Positions 18,712-29,492 of a stretch of 64,000 nucleotides of DNA are shown one piece after another. Made by a program: the position numbers and the translations under genes. Under the pieces are notes generated by a model. That model worked only from the letters and a program-made list of their open reading frames with translations. It made no database searches and was not told where the DNA came from. The stretch is from Myxococcales bacterium (GTDB lineage: Bacteria > Myxococcota_A > Polyangia > Haliangiales > Haliangiaceae): positions 620,001-684,000 of the forward strand of contig JADJUF010000039.1 of NCBI GenBank assembly GCA_016717005.1, written 5' to 3'. Within the stretch, counting starts at the first letter, position 1, and every line of letters begins with the position of its first letter.

Positions 18712-21290
18712 CGCGCCAGCAGCTTGAGCTCGGCGATGTCGACCCGGGCGAACTCGCCGCCGGCGCCGCCGGTGCCGCCGGTGTAGCGCGCGAAGTGCGC
18801 GAACGCCGACATGTTGACGGTGCCGGCGTCGCCGCGGACGGTCACGCGGTAGGCGCGGCCGGCCTGCAGCTCGGCGGGCACGAACGTGCTGTCGCCCCAG
18901 CGATCCCAGGCGCCGAGCTGCGGCATGATCACGACGCCGTCGCCGACGACCGCGCCGGTGCCGACGTCCTCGACGACGATCCGCTTGACCGCGCAGGTGA
19001 TGCCGGTCGTGAGCCCGCCGGCGCCGTTGGCGTAGACCAGCTGCAGCAGGTGCGCGCCGGTGCGGGTCGCGGTCACGGTCACCTGCAGCGTGTGGCCGGG
19101 GTCGCCCCAGTCGCCCCAGTGCGGCCGGCCGTTGGTGGCGGCGAGCGCGCCGCCGACCGCGGTCAGCTGGCCGGCGCCGTAGCTGGCGATCGCCGCGCCG
19201 CCGTCGCCCCACCAGCACATCGGCGCGGCGTGCTGTGAGCAGTTGCCGCTGCCGGTGAAGCAGGCCTCGATCGTGTAGCAGGGCGAGGTCGTGACGGTGG
19301 CCGTGGCGTCGGTGTAGCTGGTCGTGGTGCCGAGCAGATCGGTCGCGACCCGGGCGCCGTCGCGGTAGACCGACAGGCGGATCGTCGCTGGGTCCTCGCC
19401 GCCGACGTCGAGGCCGAGCGCCAGGCTGGCGCCGACGCGCGTGACCGCGGTGATGCGCGGCGTGCGCGGGCCGAACACGTCGCGCCAGTCGGCGGCGCCG
19501 CGCACGGTGATCGACGTCGCCGCGACCGGCCCGGGATCCAGCAGCGTCACGTCGACCCGGCTGCGCGCGCCCAGGCGATCGTCGGTGATCGGCCCGGTCA
19601 CGACCGCGCCGTCGACGCGGACCTCGCCGACGGCGTAGCTGCCGCCGGCGCCGCCGACCGGCGGCAGGTGCAGGACCACGGTCACCGCGTGGCCGTGCCA
19701 CGGCAGATCGTTGAGCGCCAGCTCGCTGGTGCCGGCGAACAGGCCGTTGCGCAGCCCGCGGGTCAGGTACGGCGTCAGGCGCAGGCCGTCGACGCCGGGG
19801 CGCAGCCCGAACAGCGTGTGGTGCACCATCGACAGGTAGCCCGCGACCGACCACAGCTGCCGCTGCGAGTTGACCACCGGGCCCGACGCGGCGCCGTCGT
19901 CGACCCACGGCGCGCCGCTGACGGTCTCGAGGTTCTCCATGTTCGACAGGTTGAGCGCGGCGCCGCGCACCAGCGCCAGCAGCGCGCGATCGGCCGCGGC
20001 GTCGTGGCCCGCGGCCGCGGCCGCGCGCAGCCAGTACGCGGTGACGAACGGCCACTCGGCGCGGTTGTGATAGATCGGCGTGAGCTGCTGCTCGGGGAAG
20101 ATCACCGGCGCGGCGCCCGGGCCCAGGTGCGGGTAGCTCGACAGCATCCGGTCGGCCTGGGCGTCGGTGGCCACGCCCGAGACGATCGCCAGCGACGCGC
20201 CCAGCAGGTCCCAGCGCCGCGCCGGGGCCGGGTCGAGGAAGGTCGGCGCGAACGTCGCGAACTGCCCGGCCGCCTCGTCCCAGAACCGCGCGCGGATGCG
20301 ATCGCGCAGCGCCGTCGCCCAGCCGGCGTAGCGATCGCGGGCGGCGGCGTCGCCGTGGGCCTCGGCCAGCGCGGCCGCGATCTCGAGGGCGCGCAGGTGC
20401 ACGACGTTGGTGCCGAGCGCCTTGCTCGACGCGATCGCCGCCGGCGCGGTCGCGGTCCAGTCGGCGTAGCTCTGCTCGCGCCAGTCGAGGAACGACTGCT
20501 CGCCGAAGTACAGGCCGTCGACGGCGTCGAACACCACGCCGCGGTCGTGCTCGACCGTGGCCGCGATCGCGGCGAACGCGCGGTCGGCGAACGCGGTCCG
20601 CGCGGCGCCGGTCAGGTACGGCAGCAGCGCGTCGGCGCCCAGCGCCCAGACGACGCGATCCGACGACACCGGGTAGCTGCCGCCGGTGCCGGTGTCCTGG
20701 ACGATCTGCTCGGCGCCGCCGGCGCGCAGCGCGCTCAGCTTGAACTCGAGCGAGTTGCGGGCCCGCTGCGGATCGAGCGCGGCCAGGCCGAGGTCGACCG
20801 CGTACGAGACGTCGCGGGTCCAGACGTACTTCCACAGCCGGCCGGTCTCGAAGCAGCCGCCGGCCGGGCACGGCAGCGGCGCGCCGCCGTTGAACGCGCC
20901 ATCGGAGATCGCGTCGACCGAGGCCTCGCGCACCTCGGCCAGCGCCAGCGCGTACAGCGCGTCGAACAGATCGTGGCCGGTGCGCACGGTCGGCGCGCCC
21001 GGCAGCTCGTCGATCACCCGCGGGTTAGCGGGCAGGTCGTCGCGGCGCGGCGCGGTCGTGGCCAGCGTGTAGCGGCGCGCGCACGCGGCGGCGTCGGCGA
21101 TCTCGACGGTGGCCTGGCCCAGCGCGTCGGTCCAGCGCGCGGTGCCGGCGCGGTCGGCCACCGGCGTCACGCAGGTCGCGGGCGGATCGCCGCCGTCGCG
21201 GCCGTCGCTCGGCGCCGCGTCGGGATCACCGCCGCTGCCGCTGCTACACGCGCCGAGCGCGCAGATCACCAGGGGGAGCGTCGAGCGCAT
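18708..21290 (-). CDS. secreted six-hairpin glycosidase-like lipoprotein
   Basis: An 860-residue protein with lipoprotein signal (LPLVICALGACSSG, Cys 16) and an Asp/Gly linker. Residues about 95-560 form an alpha/alpha-toroid typical of six-hairpin glycosidases, with FETGRLWKYVWTRDVSYAVD, NVVHLRALEIAAALAEAHGD, RIRARFWDEAAGQFATF and YHNRAEWPFVTAYWLRAA. Beta-sandwich modules follow, and residues from about 715 look like a carbohydrate-binding module (HWGDWGDPGHTLQVTV). The exact GH family (63, 15 or related) cannot be set by eye. Predicted role: extracellular polysaccharide or glycan breakdown. Its stop overlaps the Smr stop. Confidence 0.75.
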
Positions 21291-21360
21291 GCCGCCCCAG
21301 TTGACCACGGGACCCCGGCGCTGCCGAGGCCGATCGGCCACCAGCGCGCCCGGACGTGGC

Positions 21361-22080
21361 TCAGCCCACGAACGGCGACCGCGCGGCCGGATCGAGCGCG
21401 GCCAGGCCGACCGCGGCGACCAGCTCGATCGCCGCGGCCGCGACCGCGAGCGAGTCGGCCGACAGCTCGCCCTCGCCCATGTCGAGCGCCAGGCCCAGCA
21501 CGACCGCGACCACCGCCGCGATGCCGAGCAGCGCCAGGCCCATCCCGCCGGCGGCCGCCACCGCGACCATCGCGACCAGCGCGGTCGCGACCACCAGCTC
21601 GATCGCGGCGACGCGGCCGATCACGAACGAGCGGCCGCGCGGCGCCGGCGCGACGTCGCCGAGCCGCTGCAGGCCGACCGCGGCCAGGCGCCCGAGGCCG
21701 GCCGGCAGGCACAGCGCCGCCCACCACGCGCTCGGCGCCGTCGACCACAGCGCCACCACCCGCAAGAGCATCGAGCCGCCGATCGCCAGCGGCGCCCAGC
21801 GCGCGCCCAGCCAGCGATCGTAGGCCGCGCCCATGCCGCGCTCGATCACCGCCGCCCCCAGGAGGACGCCGGCGAGGATCGCGACCGGCCCGGCGATCGC
21901 CGGCGCGACGCCGATCGCGAGGAAGCCGCGGCCCGCCAGCCACGCGCCCAGGCCGATCAGCAGCCCGGCCGCGACCACGACCACCGTCGGCCAGGCCGGG
22001 GCGCGCTCGCCGGCGGCCGGGAACAGCGACACCTTCGCGAGCTGCGCGCGCACGCCGGCCAGGACCTCGCTCGCGGACAC
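21361..22080 (-). CDS. integral membrane protein, weakly CobS-like
   Basis: A 239-residue protein with about six hydrophobic helices and a cytosolic N-terminus. The stretch RWAPLAIGGSMLLRVVAL followed by a LGRLAAVGL helix recalls adenosylcobinamide-GDP ribazoletransferase (CobS), but the Asp-rich CobS motif is not visible and no cobalamin genes are near, so I leave it uncharacterised. GTG 22080 is chosen because TATACG ends 5 bases upstream; longer starts would add an unlikely Pro-rich N-terminus. Divergent from the CotH-like gene. Confidence 0.55.
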   Translation of the reverse strand: MSASEVLAGVRAQLAKVSLFPAAGERAPAWPTVVVVAAGLLIGLGAWLAGRGFLAIGVAPAIAGPVAILAGVLLGAAVIERGMGAAYDRWLGARWAPLAIGGSMLLRVVALWSTAPSAWWAALCLPAGLGRLAAVGLQRLGDVAPAPRGRSFVIGRVAAIELVVATALVAMVAVAAAGGMGLALLGIAAVVAVVLGLALDMGEGELSADSLAVAAAAIELVAAVGLAALDPAARSPFVG

Positions 22081-22085
22081 ACCCT

Positions 22086-22141
22086 CGTATACCGCGATCG
22101 CGATCGCCCGGGTGGTCGGGCGACGGCCGCTCCGGTAGGCT
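22086..22141. promoter_or_regulatory. divergent pair of -10 elements (TATACG / TAGGCT)
   Basis: Minus strand TATACG (22091-22086) ends 5 bases before GTG 22080; plus strand TAGGCT (22136-22141) ends 6 bases before ATG 22148. Confidence 0.5.
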
Positions 22142-22147
22142 GGACCG

Positions 22148-23359
22148 ATGTGCCGACGCGCCCTGGCGATCGTGGCCGTGCTGGCCGCCTGCGGCAGCGG
22201 CGGCGGTGACCTCGGCGACGGCGGCGCCCCCGGCGACGGCGCCACCACCGGCGACGGCGCGATCACCCCGGTCGGGCAGGCGGTGTTCGATCCGTCGGTC
22301 CTGCACACGCTCGAGCTGGTGGTCGCGCCCGATCAGCTGGCCACGCTCGACGACGACGCCTCGATCGCGCGGGTGCCGGCGACGCTGGTGTTCGACGGCA
22401 CGACCGTCGCTCAGGTCGGCCTGCGCAAGAAGGGCACGTCGAGCCGGCGACCGCTGTCGGGCAAGTCGGGCTTCACCGTCAAGCTCAACGCGTTCGTGCC
22501 GGGCCAGCGCCTCGACGGCCTCGAGAAGCTGGTGATCGACAACGCGATCGAGGATCCGTCGCTGCTGGTCGGCCACCTGGCCTACGAGGTCTACCGGCGC
22601 GCCGGGCTGCCGGCGCCGCGCACCGCCCACGCGACCGTGCGCTTCAACGGCGTCGACAAGGGCCTGTTCGTCCTCGAGGAGGCCACCGACAGCGCCTACC
22701 TCGAGGCCCAGTTCGGCGACGGCACCGGCAACGTCTACGAGGGCCCGTGGGACTTCCCGCGCGGCGCGGCCGCCGCCGAGCTGCGCGACGAGGTGATCGA
22801 CGGCCGCTCGCGCGCCGACCTCGAGGCCCTGACCGCGGTCGTCATGGACACGCCCGACGGCCAGCTCGCGGCCGCGCTCGACGCGCACCTCGACGTCGAT
22901 CGCTTCCTCACCAACTACGCCGTCGAGATGGCCGCGGCGCTCTGGGACAACTACGCGATCGTCGCGTGGAACTTCTACCTCTACCACGTGCCCGGCGGCC
23001 GCTTCGTGATGCTCACCCACGGCGTCAACTGGCCGTACTGGCACGCCGACATGGATCCGTTCGACCTCCACACCGACCCGTGGAACGCCAGCGCGCCGCC
23101 TGGGTACCTGTGCGATCGCGTCAACCAGATCCCGGCGCTGGCCGCGCGCTACCGCGCCGAGCTCGAGCGCGTCACCACCGCCGCGTTCGACGTGGCGACC
23201 CTCGAGGCCCGGATCGATCAGGTCGAGGCGGCGCTGCACGCGCGCCCGCTCACCGGCGCGTCGCTCGAGAACCTGGGCCGGTTCGAGGGCGCGGTCGTCG
23301 ACGCCCGCGCGTTCGTGCGCGCGCGCAAGGCCTACCTGACGACGCGCCTGGGCCTCTAG
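22148..23359 (+). CDS. CotH kinase-like lipoprotein
   Basis: A 403-residue lipoprotein (LAIVAVLAACGSGGGD, Cys 15) with an Asp/Gly-rich linker. The rest matches the CotH family: LHTLELVVAPDQLATLDDD, VGLRKKGTSSRRPLSGKSG, KLVIDNAIEDPSLLVGHLAY, FNGVDKGLFVLEEATD and NFYLYHVPGGRFVMLTHGVNW. CotH proteins are atypical protein kinases that phosphorylate spore-coat or extracellular proteins; secreted homologues are common in myxobacteria. TAGGCT lies 6 bases before the ATG. No operon partner. Confidence 0.85.
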   Translation: MCRRALAIVAVLAACGSGGGDLGDGGAPGDGATTGDGAITPVGQAVFDPSVLHTLELVVAPDQLATLDDDASIARVPATLVFDGTTVAQVGLRKKGTSSRRPLSGKSGFTVKLNAFVPGQRLDGLEKLVIDNAIEDPSLLVGHLAYEVYRRAGLPAPRTAHATVRFNGVDKGLFVLEEATDSAYLEAQFGDGTGNVYEGPWDFPRGAAAAELRDEVIDGRSRADLEALTAVVMDTPDGQLAAALDAHLDVDRFLTNYAVEMAAALWDNYAIVAWNFYLYHVPGGRFVMLTHGVNWPYWHADMDPFDLHTDPWNASAPPGYLCDRVNQIPALAARYRAELERVTTAAFDVATLEARIDQVEAALHARPLTGASLENLGRFEGAVVDARAFVRARKAYLTTRLGL

Positions 23360-23536
23360 AACACCGACCGCTTTTGGAGTGCCTGCTGCGACGCGACCGT
23401 GCGGGCACCTCCGGACGTACGTCCGATGCTCGCTCGTCACGTAGGTGCCTTCTCTCCTCGCTGCGCTTCGGGCGTGCGCCCGGATCTGCCTCGCACGTCC
23501 GCGCCTCGCGACGGCATTCAAGCCGGTCGGTGTTCT
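23358..23536. repeat. MITE-like element with 13-base terminal inverted repeats
   Basis: AGAACACCGACCG (23358-23370) has its perfect inverse at 23524-23536. The ends continue imperfectly inward (GTGCC against TGCC). Inside are a 14-base perfect palindrome (23412-23425) bracketed by GCACCT / AGGTGC (23405-23410, 23443-23448). The element fills the gap between two convergent genes, overlapping the last bases of the left one. It could be a miniature mobile element or a large bidirectional terminator; no flanking target duplication was identified. Confidence 0.55.
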
Positions 23537-23541
23537 CGCCG

Positions 23542-24717
23542 CTACGGCGCCCCGGGGATCAGCTCGACCGCGTCGTCGGCGGCCAGCGCGCGCCAGGTCG
23601 CGGCGGCGTCGGCGCACTGCAGGCGCTCGTCGAGGAACGCCGTGGTCGCGGCCAGGAGCCGCGGGTTGGTCTCGGCGATCGGCGCGGCGTCACCGCCGCA
23701 GCCGTCGCGGCCCAGCCTGGTCAGGAGCTCGGGCACGACGACGCCGTGGGCCGCGGCGATCGCCAGCGCGCCGCCGCGATCGGCGCCGACCGCGCACAGG
23801 TCCGAGAACGCGAGGTGGCCCGCGCCGCGGAGCCCGACGAAGCGCCGCGCCGGATCCGGCGCCTCGGCCGCGAGGTCGCGCTTGGCCGCGTACGGCACGA
23901 CGCCGTCGCGATCGCCGGCGACCACGAGAAGCGGGCGCTCGGGCGCGAGCCCGCCGGCGCCGGCCAGCGACACCAGCGCGACGACCGCAGGCTGATCCGC
24001 GGCGGCGCCCATCAGCAGCGCGCCCAGCGAGTGCCCGGCCAGCGCCACCCGCGGCGCCAGGCGCGCGCGCACGAACCCCAGCGGATCGTCGGCGCCGTCG
24101 GCCGGGGCCGCGGCCGCGATCGCCACCAGCGCCCCGGGCACCCCCAGCGGGAACCCTGTCGGCTCGCCGCCGAGCGCCGCGCGCAGGCCGACGCCGGGCA
24201 GATCCGGCGCCAGCACGACGTAGCCCCGGCTGGCCCAGTGGGTCACGAGCGTCGCGCTCTGGCCGCGGAACGAGGCCGCGCCGTGCAGGAACACGACCAC
24301 CGGCAGCGGCCCGAGATCGTCGTCGACCGGCAGGTCGCGCGCGCAGGCGCACGGCAGCCACGCGTTGTCGGCGTCGGGGATCTTGGCGGCCTCGGCCGGC
24401 GGCATGTGCGCGCGCAGGTCGTAGCGGACCGGCGCCACGCCGACGTCACTGCCGGGCCGCGCGGGGTACCAGACCTCGGTGGTGACGCCATCGATCACGA
24501 CGGTGCGCGCGCCGACCGGACCGCCGCCCGGGCGATCGCGGGCCAGGTCGACCGCCCCCGGCAGGCGCGCACCGTCGCAGCCGAGGTGGTGCGGCGGCGC
24601 GACCGCGACCGCGACCGGGCCCGGCGGCGACGCGACCGCCGGCGCCGGCGGCGAGTTGACGCGGGCGGCGCACGCGCCGAGGACGAGCCCGACGAGCGCC
24701 CGAGCGTGGAGGGACAT
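23542..24717 (-). CDS. alpha/beta hydrolase, PAF-acetylhydrolase/dienelactone type
   Basis: A 391-residue secreted or lipid-anchored hydrolase (ALVGLVLGACAARVN, Cys 16) with a Pro/Ala linker. VVFLHGAASFRGQ is the oxyanion-hole region, VALAGHSLGALLMG the nucleophile elbow (GHSLG), LLVVAGDRDGVVPY holds the acid and LRGAGHLAFSDLC the His. The layout resembles platelet-activating-factor acetylhydrolase or chlorophyllase-like enzymes. Substrate unknown, probably a small ester. Divergent from the DAHP synthase gene by 32 bases with opposed -10 hexamers. Confidence 0.85.
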   Translation of the reverse strand: MSLHARALVGLVLGACAARVNSPPAPAVASPPGPVAVAVAPPHHLGCDGARLPGAVDLARDRPGGGPVGARTVVIDGVTTEVWYPARPGSDVGVAPVRYDLRAHMPPAEAAKIPDADNAWLPCACARDLPVDDDLGPLPVVVFLHGAASFRGQSATLVTHWASRGYVVLAPDLPGVGLRAALGGEPTGFPLGVPGALVAIAAAAPADGADDPLGFVRARLAPRVALAGHSLGALLMGAAADQPAVVALVSLAGAGGLAPERPLLVVAGDRDGVVPYAAKRDLAAEAPDPARRFVGLRGAGHLAFSDLCAVGADRGGALAIAAAHGVVVPELLTRLGRDGCGGDAAPIAETNPRLLAATTAFLDERLQCADAAATWRALAADDAVELIPGAP

Positions 24718-24724
24718 CGCGCGC

Positions 24725-24742
24725 AGCGTAACCTGCTAGGCT
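24725..24742. promoter_or_regulatory. compact divergent -10 pair (TACGCT / TAGGCT)
   Basis: Minus strand TACGCT (24730-24725) ends 7 bases before ATG 24717; plus strand TAGGCT (24737-24742) ends 7 bases before GTG 24750. Both promoters share a 32-base gap, so two polymerases could hardly bind at once. Confidence 0.55.
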
Positions 24743-24749
24743 GCGCCGC

Positions 24750-26085
<1,336 letters not shown>

Positions 26086-26089
<4 letters not shown>

Positions 26090-26838
26090 AGATCCCGGGC
26101 TGGGCCCGGCACTACGGCGACGCCATCCTGGTGCCGGCCGCGCTCGTGCTCGTCTACCTCGCGTTCGTCCTGACCTCGAGCGCGACCGGGTGGGCGCGCG
26201 TGCTCGCGGCCGGGTTCATGTTCATCGCGCTCGGCATGTGGGTCGGGTTCCGGCGCCTGCGCCTGCACGCGGGCGCGGCCCGGCTGGCGGCGATCGGCGA
26301 GCCCGAGCAGCTCCTGGCGCTGGCCGACGACGAGCTGGCGCGGCGCTGGTTCCCGACCGGCAAGACCCCGCTGCACATCTACCGGGCGATGGCCCACAAC
26401 CTGGCCGGGCGGCCGAAGGACGCGCAGGCCGCGCTGGCGGCGGCGCAGGTCCGGCCCGGCGAGCGCGCGACCCGCACCTGGCAGCTGCTCTGGGCCGCGG
26501 CCGACATCGACGCGCGCACCCAGCTCGGCGACGCCGCCGGCGCCCGCGCGACGTTCGACAAGGTCATGGTGCCGTTCACGCGCATCATGCCGGCGCGCGG
26601 GATCGACCTGATCGCCACCGAGGCCGAGGCCCGGGTGCGGCTGTGCGAGGGCGACGCCGCCGGCGCCCGCGACCTGGTGGCGCCGCTGGTGAAGGACATC
26701 CGCCTGGGCCCGGGCGCGCGCGGGCAGCTCTACGCGATCGTCGCGGGCGCCGAGACCAAGCTCGGCGACGAGGCGGCGGCCGCGGCCGCCGCGGCCAAGG
26801 CGCGCGAGCTGGCGCCGAACTGCGTCCTGGTCGCGTGA
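26086..26838 (+). CDS. membrane-anchored helical-repeat protein
   Basis: A 250-residue protein. Two N-terminal hydrophobic helices (AILVPAALVLVYLAFVLTS and RVLAAGFMFIALGMWVGF) anchor it; the rest is Ala-rich helical hairpins of TPR type (MAHNLAGRPKDAQAALAAAQ, WAAADIDARTQLGDAAGARA, AGAETKLGDEAAAAAAAAKA). The start GTG 26086 overlaps the DAHP synthase stop as GTGA. No known family; probably a scaffold at the inner membrane. Confidence 0.75.
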
Positions 26839-27650
26839 GCCGCTGGGTCGTCATCGGCGCGGGCTACACCGGCGCGCGGCTGGTCGCGGCGCTGACCGAG
26901 CGCGGCGACGACGTGGTCGCGACCCGCCGGTCGGCCGAGCCGCCGGCGCGCGCGGTCGACCTGGCCGAGCCGACGACGCTGGCGGGGCTGTTCGCGCCCG
27001 GCGACGTCGTGGTCGTGACCGCGCCGCCGATCGACGAGCGCGGCACCGGCGAGCGCGCCCTGGCCGCCGCCGCAGCAGCGGCCGGGGTCGCGCGCATCGT
27101 CTACGTGTCGTCGACCGGCGTCTACGCGGCCGCCGGCGGCGCCTGGGTCGACGAGGCCTTCACGATCGCGCCGATCACGCGCAGCGGGGTCGCGCGGGTC
27201 GCGGCCGAGGCGGCGATCGCCGGGACCGCGGTGCCCGCGACGGTCGCGCGCCCGCCCGGCATCTACGGCCCGGGGCGCGGCGTGGTCGCGCGGCTGCGCG
27301 CCGGCGGCTACCGGGTGATCGGCGAGGGGCGCGCCCACGTCAGCCGGGTCCACGTCGACGATCTGGTCGCCGCGCTGATCGCGATCGGCGACGCCGCGTC
27401 CCCGGCCGCGGTCTACAACGTCGCCGACGACGATCCGTGCCCGTCCGCCGAGATCGCCGACGCCGCCGCGGCCGCCCTCGGGCTGCCGCCGCCGCCGCGC
27501 GTGCCACCGGCCGCGGTCGACGCCGAGGTCGTCGGCATGCTCGCGGCCGATCGCCGGGTCGACGCCGGTCGGCTCAAGCGCGACCTCGGCTGGACGCCGC
27601 GCTACCCGAGCTGGCGCACCGCGCTCGCGGCCGAGCTGCGCGCCGGCTGA
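26835..27650 (+). CDS. NAD(P)-binding epimerase/dehydratase-like protein
   Basis: A 271-residue extended-SDR (Rossmann) protein. VVIGAGYTGARLVAAL is the nucleotide-binding Gly motif, VVVTAPPID and IVYVSSTGVYA follow, and ARPPGIYGPGRGVVARL and HVDDLVAALIAIGDAAS are the family's later motifs. The usual YxxxK pair is not obvious: after the VYVSSTGVY strand the expected Tyr/Lys segment reads RSGVARVAAEAAI. It resembles YeeZ-type proteins of unknown substrate. GTG 26835 overlaps the previous stop (GTGA), so three genes form one unit with DAHP synthase. Confidence 0.82.
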   Translation: MSRWVVIGAGYTGARLVAALTERGDDVVATRRSAEPPARAVDLAEPTTLAGLFAPGDVVVVTAPPIDERGTGERALAAAAAAAGVARIVYVSSTGVYAAAGGAWVDEAFTIAPITRSGVARVAAEAAIAGTAVPATVARPPGIYGPGRGVVARLRAGGYRVIGEGRAHVSRVHVDDLVAALIAIGDAASPAAVYNVADDDPCPSAEIADAAAAALGLPPPPRVPPAAVDAEVVGMLAADRRVDAGRLKRDLGWTPRYPSWRTALAAELRAG

Positions 27651-27667
27651 CCGACGCGTCGGTCAGC
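27646..27667. terminator. 22-base perfect palindrome holding two convergent stops
   Basis: GCTGACCGACG and its exact inverse meet at 27656/27657. The TGA of the rightward epimerase gene (27648-27650) and the TGA of the leftward lipoprotein gene (27665-27663) both lie inside. It can fold in either transcript and may act as a bidirectional terminator, although no T-run follows. Confidence 0.6.
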
Positions 27668-27992
27668 GCCCGGGGCGCGCGCTCGGGTTGGTCAGCACCG
27701 CGCCGATGTCGAGCACGTCGCCGGGCACGGGCTCGATCGGCAGGTCGTCGCGCGTCGATGGCGCGTCCGGGAGCTGCTCGAGGTCGAGCACGTCGCCGGG
27801 CCCGGGGTCCTGCGGCAGCTCCTGCGACGGGCGCGTCGGCGCCGGCAGCTCCGAGTTGTCGAGCACCTCGTCGAGCACCGGCTCGGCGATGGCATCTGGG
27901 TCGAGGCCCGCCTCGGCCGGATCGACCTCGACACATCCACCCAGGCCCAGGGAGCACGCCAGCAACAGCGCCGTGATCATTCGGCTGGTCAT
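27663..27992 (-). CDS. small acidic lipoprotein with internal duplication
   Basis: A 109-residue lipoprotein (ITALLLACSLGLGGCVEVDP, Cys 20). The mature part is acidic and Pro-rich with a repeated PGDVLDLEQLPDAPS / PGDVLDIGAVLTNPS unit. No family. ATG 27992 is preceded by TAGGCC at 5 bases, a variant of the leaderless hexamer. Confidence 0.7.
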   Translation of the reverse strand: MTSRMITALLLACSLGLGGCVEVDPAEAGLDPDAIAEPVLDEVLDNSELPAPTRPSQELPQDPGPGDVLDLEQLPDAPSTRDDLPIEPVPGDVLDIGAVLTNPSARPGR

Positions 27993-28196
27993 GACGGGGC
28001 CTACTTGCACCGGTCGGGCCATCTCAATATCACCCATATGGGATTGAAATCGCAGGCATTCGCTCTGTGACTCAGCGCATTTCCGTCCAAGTCTCGACGC
28101 CTTCAACGTTCGAACGTCGACGCCTCCGACCACAGGCCACCCCGATGTTTTCGGCTAGCGGGGACCCGCCCTCACGTCGTACATCCTTCGGCCAGC

Positions 28197-29348
28197 ATGT
28201 CGGAGATGTCCGCCTCGTCCGTCCCGGTCGGCCGCGCCCCGACCGCGAGCGCCCCGACCGCGACGCCGCAGCCGAGCCCGGCGCCTGCTCGCCCAGCGCC
28301 TGGACCGCTGGAGGACGTCGACGTCCGGCCGTACATCCGCCGCGACCCATGGCACCGCAAGCTGGCGCGGCGTTCGGTGTCGGTGACCTTGCTGCACCTG
28401 TTCACGCTGGTGTGGTGGGGCGTGGCGCCGGTGGTCCTGCCGATCCTGGTCGTCGTCGATCTGATCCGCCGGCGACCGCTGCTGCTGGCGCGCTTCTACC
28501 TGTGCATCGGCGCGATCGTGTTCGGCCAGACCTGGGGCATGTGGCTCCTGCTGTCGGTGTGGCTGGCCAGCGGGTTCGGGCTGGCGTGGCGCCGGCAGAA
28601 CCGCTTGCTCTTGCGCGCCGAGGCCTACTGGTCCGACTGGAACGCCCGCGTCATGGCCGCGATCTACGGCATCACCTACGACGTCGAGGGCACCGAGGTC
28701 CTGCGCGACGGGCCGTCGCTCCTGCTGATGCGCCACGCCTCGACCAACGACACGATCCTGCCGATCGGCCTGGCCACCCACGGCCACGGCGTGCGCCTGC
28801 GTATCGTGCTCAAGGCCGAGCTGCTGTGGGCGCCGATCGTCGACGGCATCGGCCACCGCGTCCCGACCGCGTTCATCCGGCGCTCGTCGGGCGACCCGGC
28901 GCGCGAGCTCGAGGCGGTGCGCGCGATCACGCCCGAGCTGCACGCCCGCGAGGCGATCATGATCTTCCCCGAGGGCACGCGGTTCTCGCCCGAGCGGCGG
29001 GCGCAGATCATCGCGAAGCTGCGCACCAAGGACCCGGCCGCGGCGGCCGAGGCCGAGGCGCTCACCCACGTCCTGCCGTTCCGCACCGGCGGCACGATGG
29101 CCCTGATGGAGGGCGCGCCCGACGCGGCCCTGGTGTTCTGCGCCCACACCGGCTACGAGCGCAGCGCCCGGCTCGACGACTTCGTCGCCGGGGGCCTCTA
29201 CCGGTGCACCGTCAAGGTCAAGATGTGGCGGGTCGCCGCCGCCGACGTGCCGACCGAGCCCGAGGCCCGCGCCGCGTTCCTGCGCGCCGAGTGGCGCAAG
29301 GTCAACGCCTGGGTCGCGCAGCACCAGGTGGCGCAGCAGCGCAATTGA
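28197..29348 (+). CDS. PlsC-type 1-acylglycerol-3-phosphate acyltransferase-like protein
   Basis: A 383-residue membrane protein. A Pro/Ala-rich cytosolic N-terminus (1-45) is followed by two or three hydrophobic helices (about 60-130) and the acyltransferase domain with RHASTNDT (the HxxxxD motif) and MIFPEGTRFSPER. These are the catalytic and substrate-binding motifs of glycerolipid acyltransferases. The presumed substrate is lysophosphatidic acid or another lysolipid. The preceding 200 bases are less GC-rich and hold the palindromes CCCATATGGG (28031-28040) and ACGTTCGAACGT (28106-28117), possible operators; TACATC at 11 bases before the ATG is a weak -10. Confidence 0.85.
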   Translation: MSEMSASSVPVGRAPTASAPTATPQPSPAPARPAPGPLEDVDVRPYIRRDPWHRKLARRSVSVTLLHLFTLVWWGVAPVVLPILVVVDLIRRRPLLLARFYLCIGAIVFGQTWGMWLLLSVWLASGFGLAWRRQNRLLLRAEAYWSDWNARVMAAIYGITYDVEGTEVLRDGPSLLLMRHASTNDTILPIGLATHGHGVRLRIVLKAELLWAPIVDGIGHRVPTAFIRRSSGDPARELEAVRAITPELHAREAIMIFPEGTRFSPERRAQIIAKLRTKDPAAAAEAEALTHVLPFRTGGTMALMEGAPDAALVFCAHTGYERSARLDDFVAGGLYRCTVKVKMWRVAAADVPTEPEARAAFLRAEWRKVNAWVAQHQVAQQRN

Positions 29349-29492
29349 GTTCCCAGGGCGGCCTGTCGGCCGGCCTCCCCTCGGCGGGGGCAAGCCCCGA
29401 CGAGCCGCCCCTCGGAGACCTCGGAGACGCGAGACTCCCGGCGCGCCGACCGGTGCCCGACCGAACACGTTCCAGGCCGTGAGGCGCCGCGG

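Noticed and set aside
21361..22080. Firm call of cobalamin synthase (CobS)
   Set aside because: Only one helix pair resembles CobS; the Asp-rich catalytic motif and other cobalamin genes are missing.
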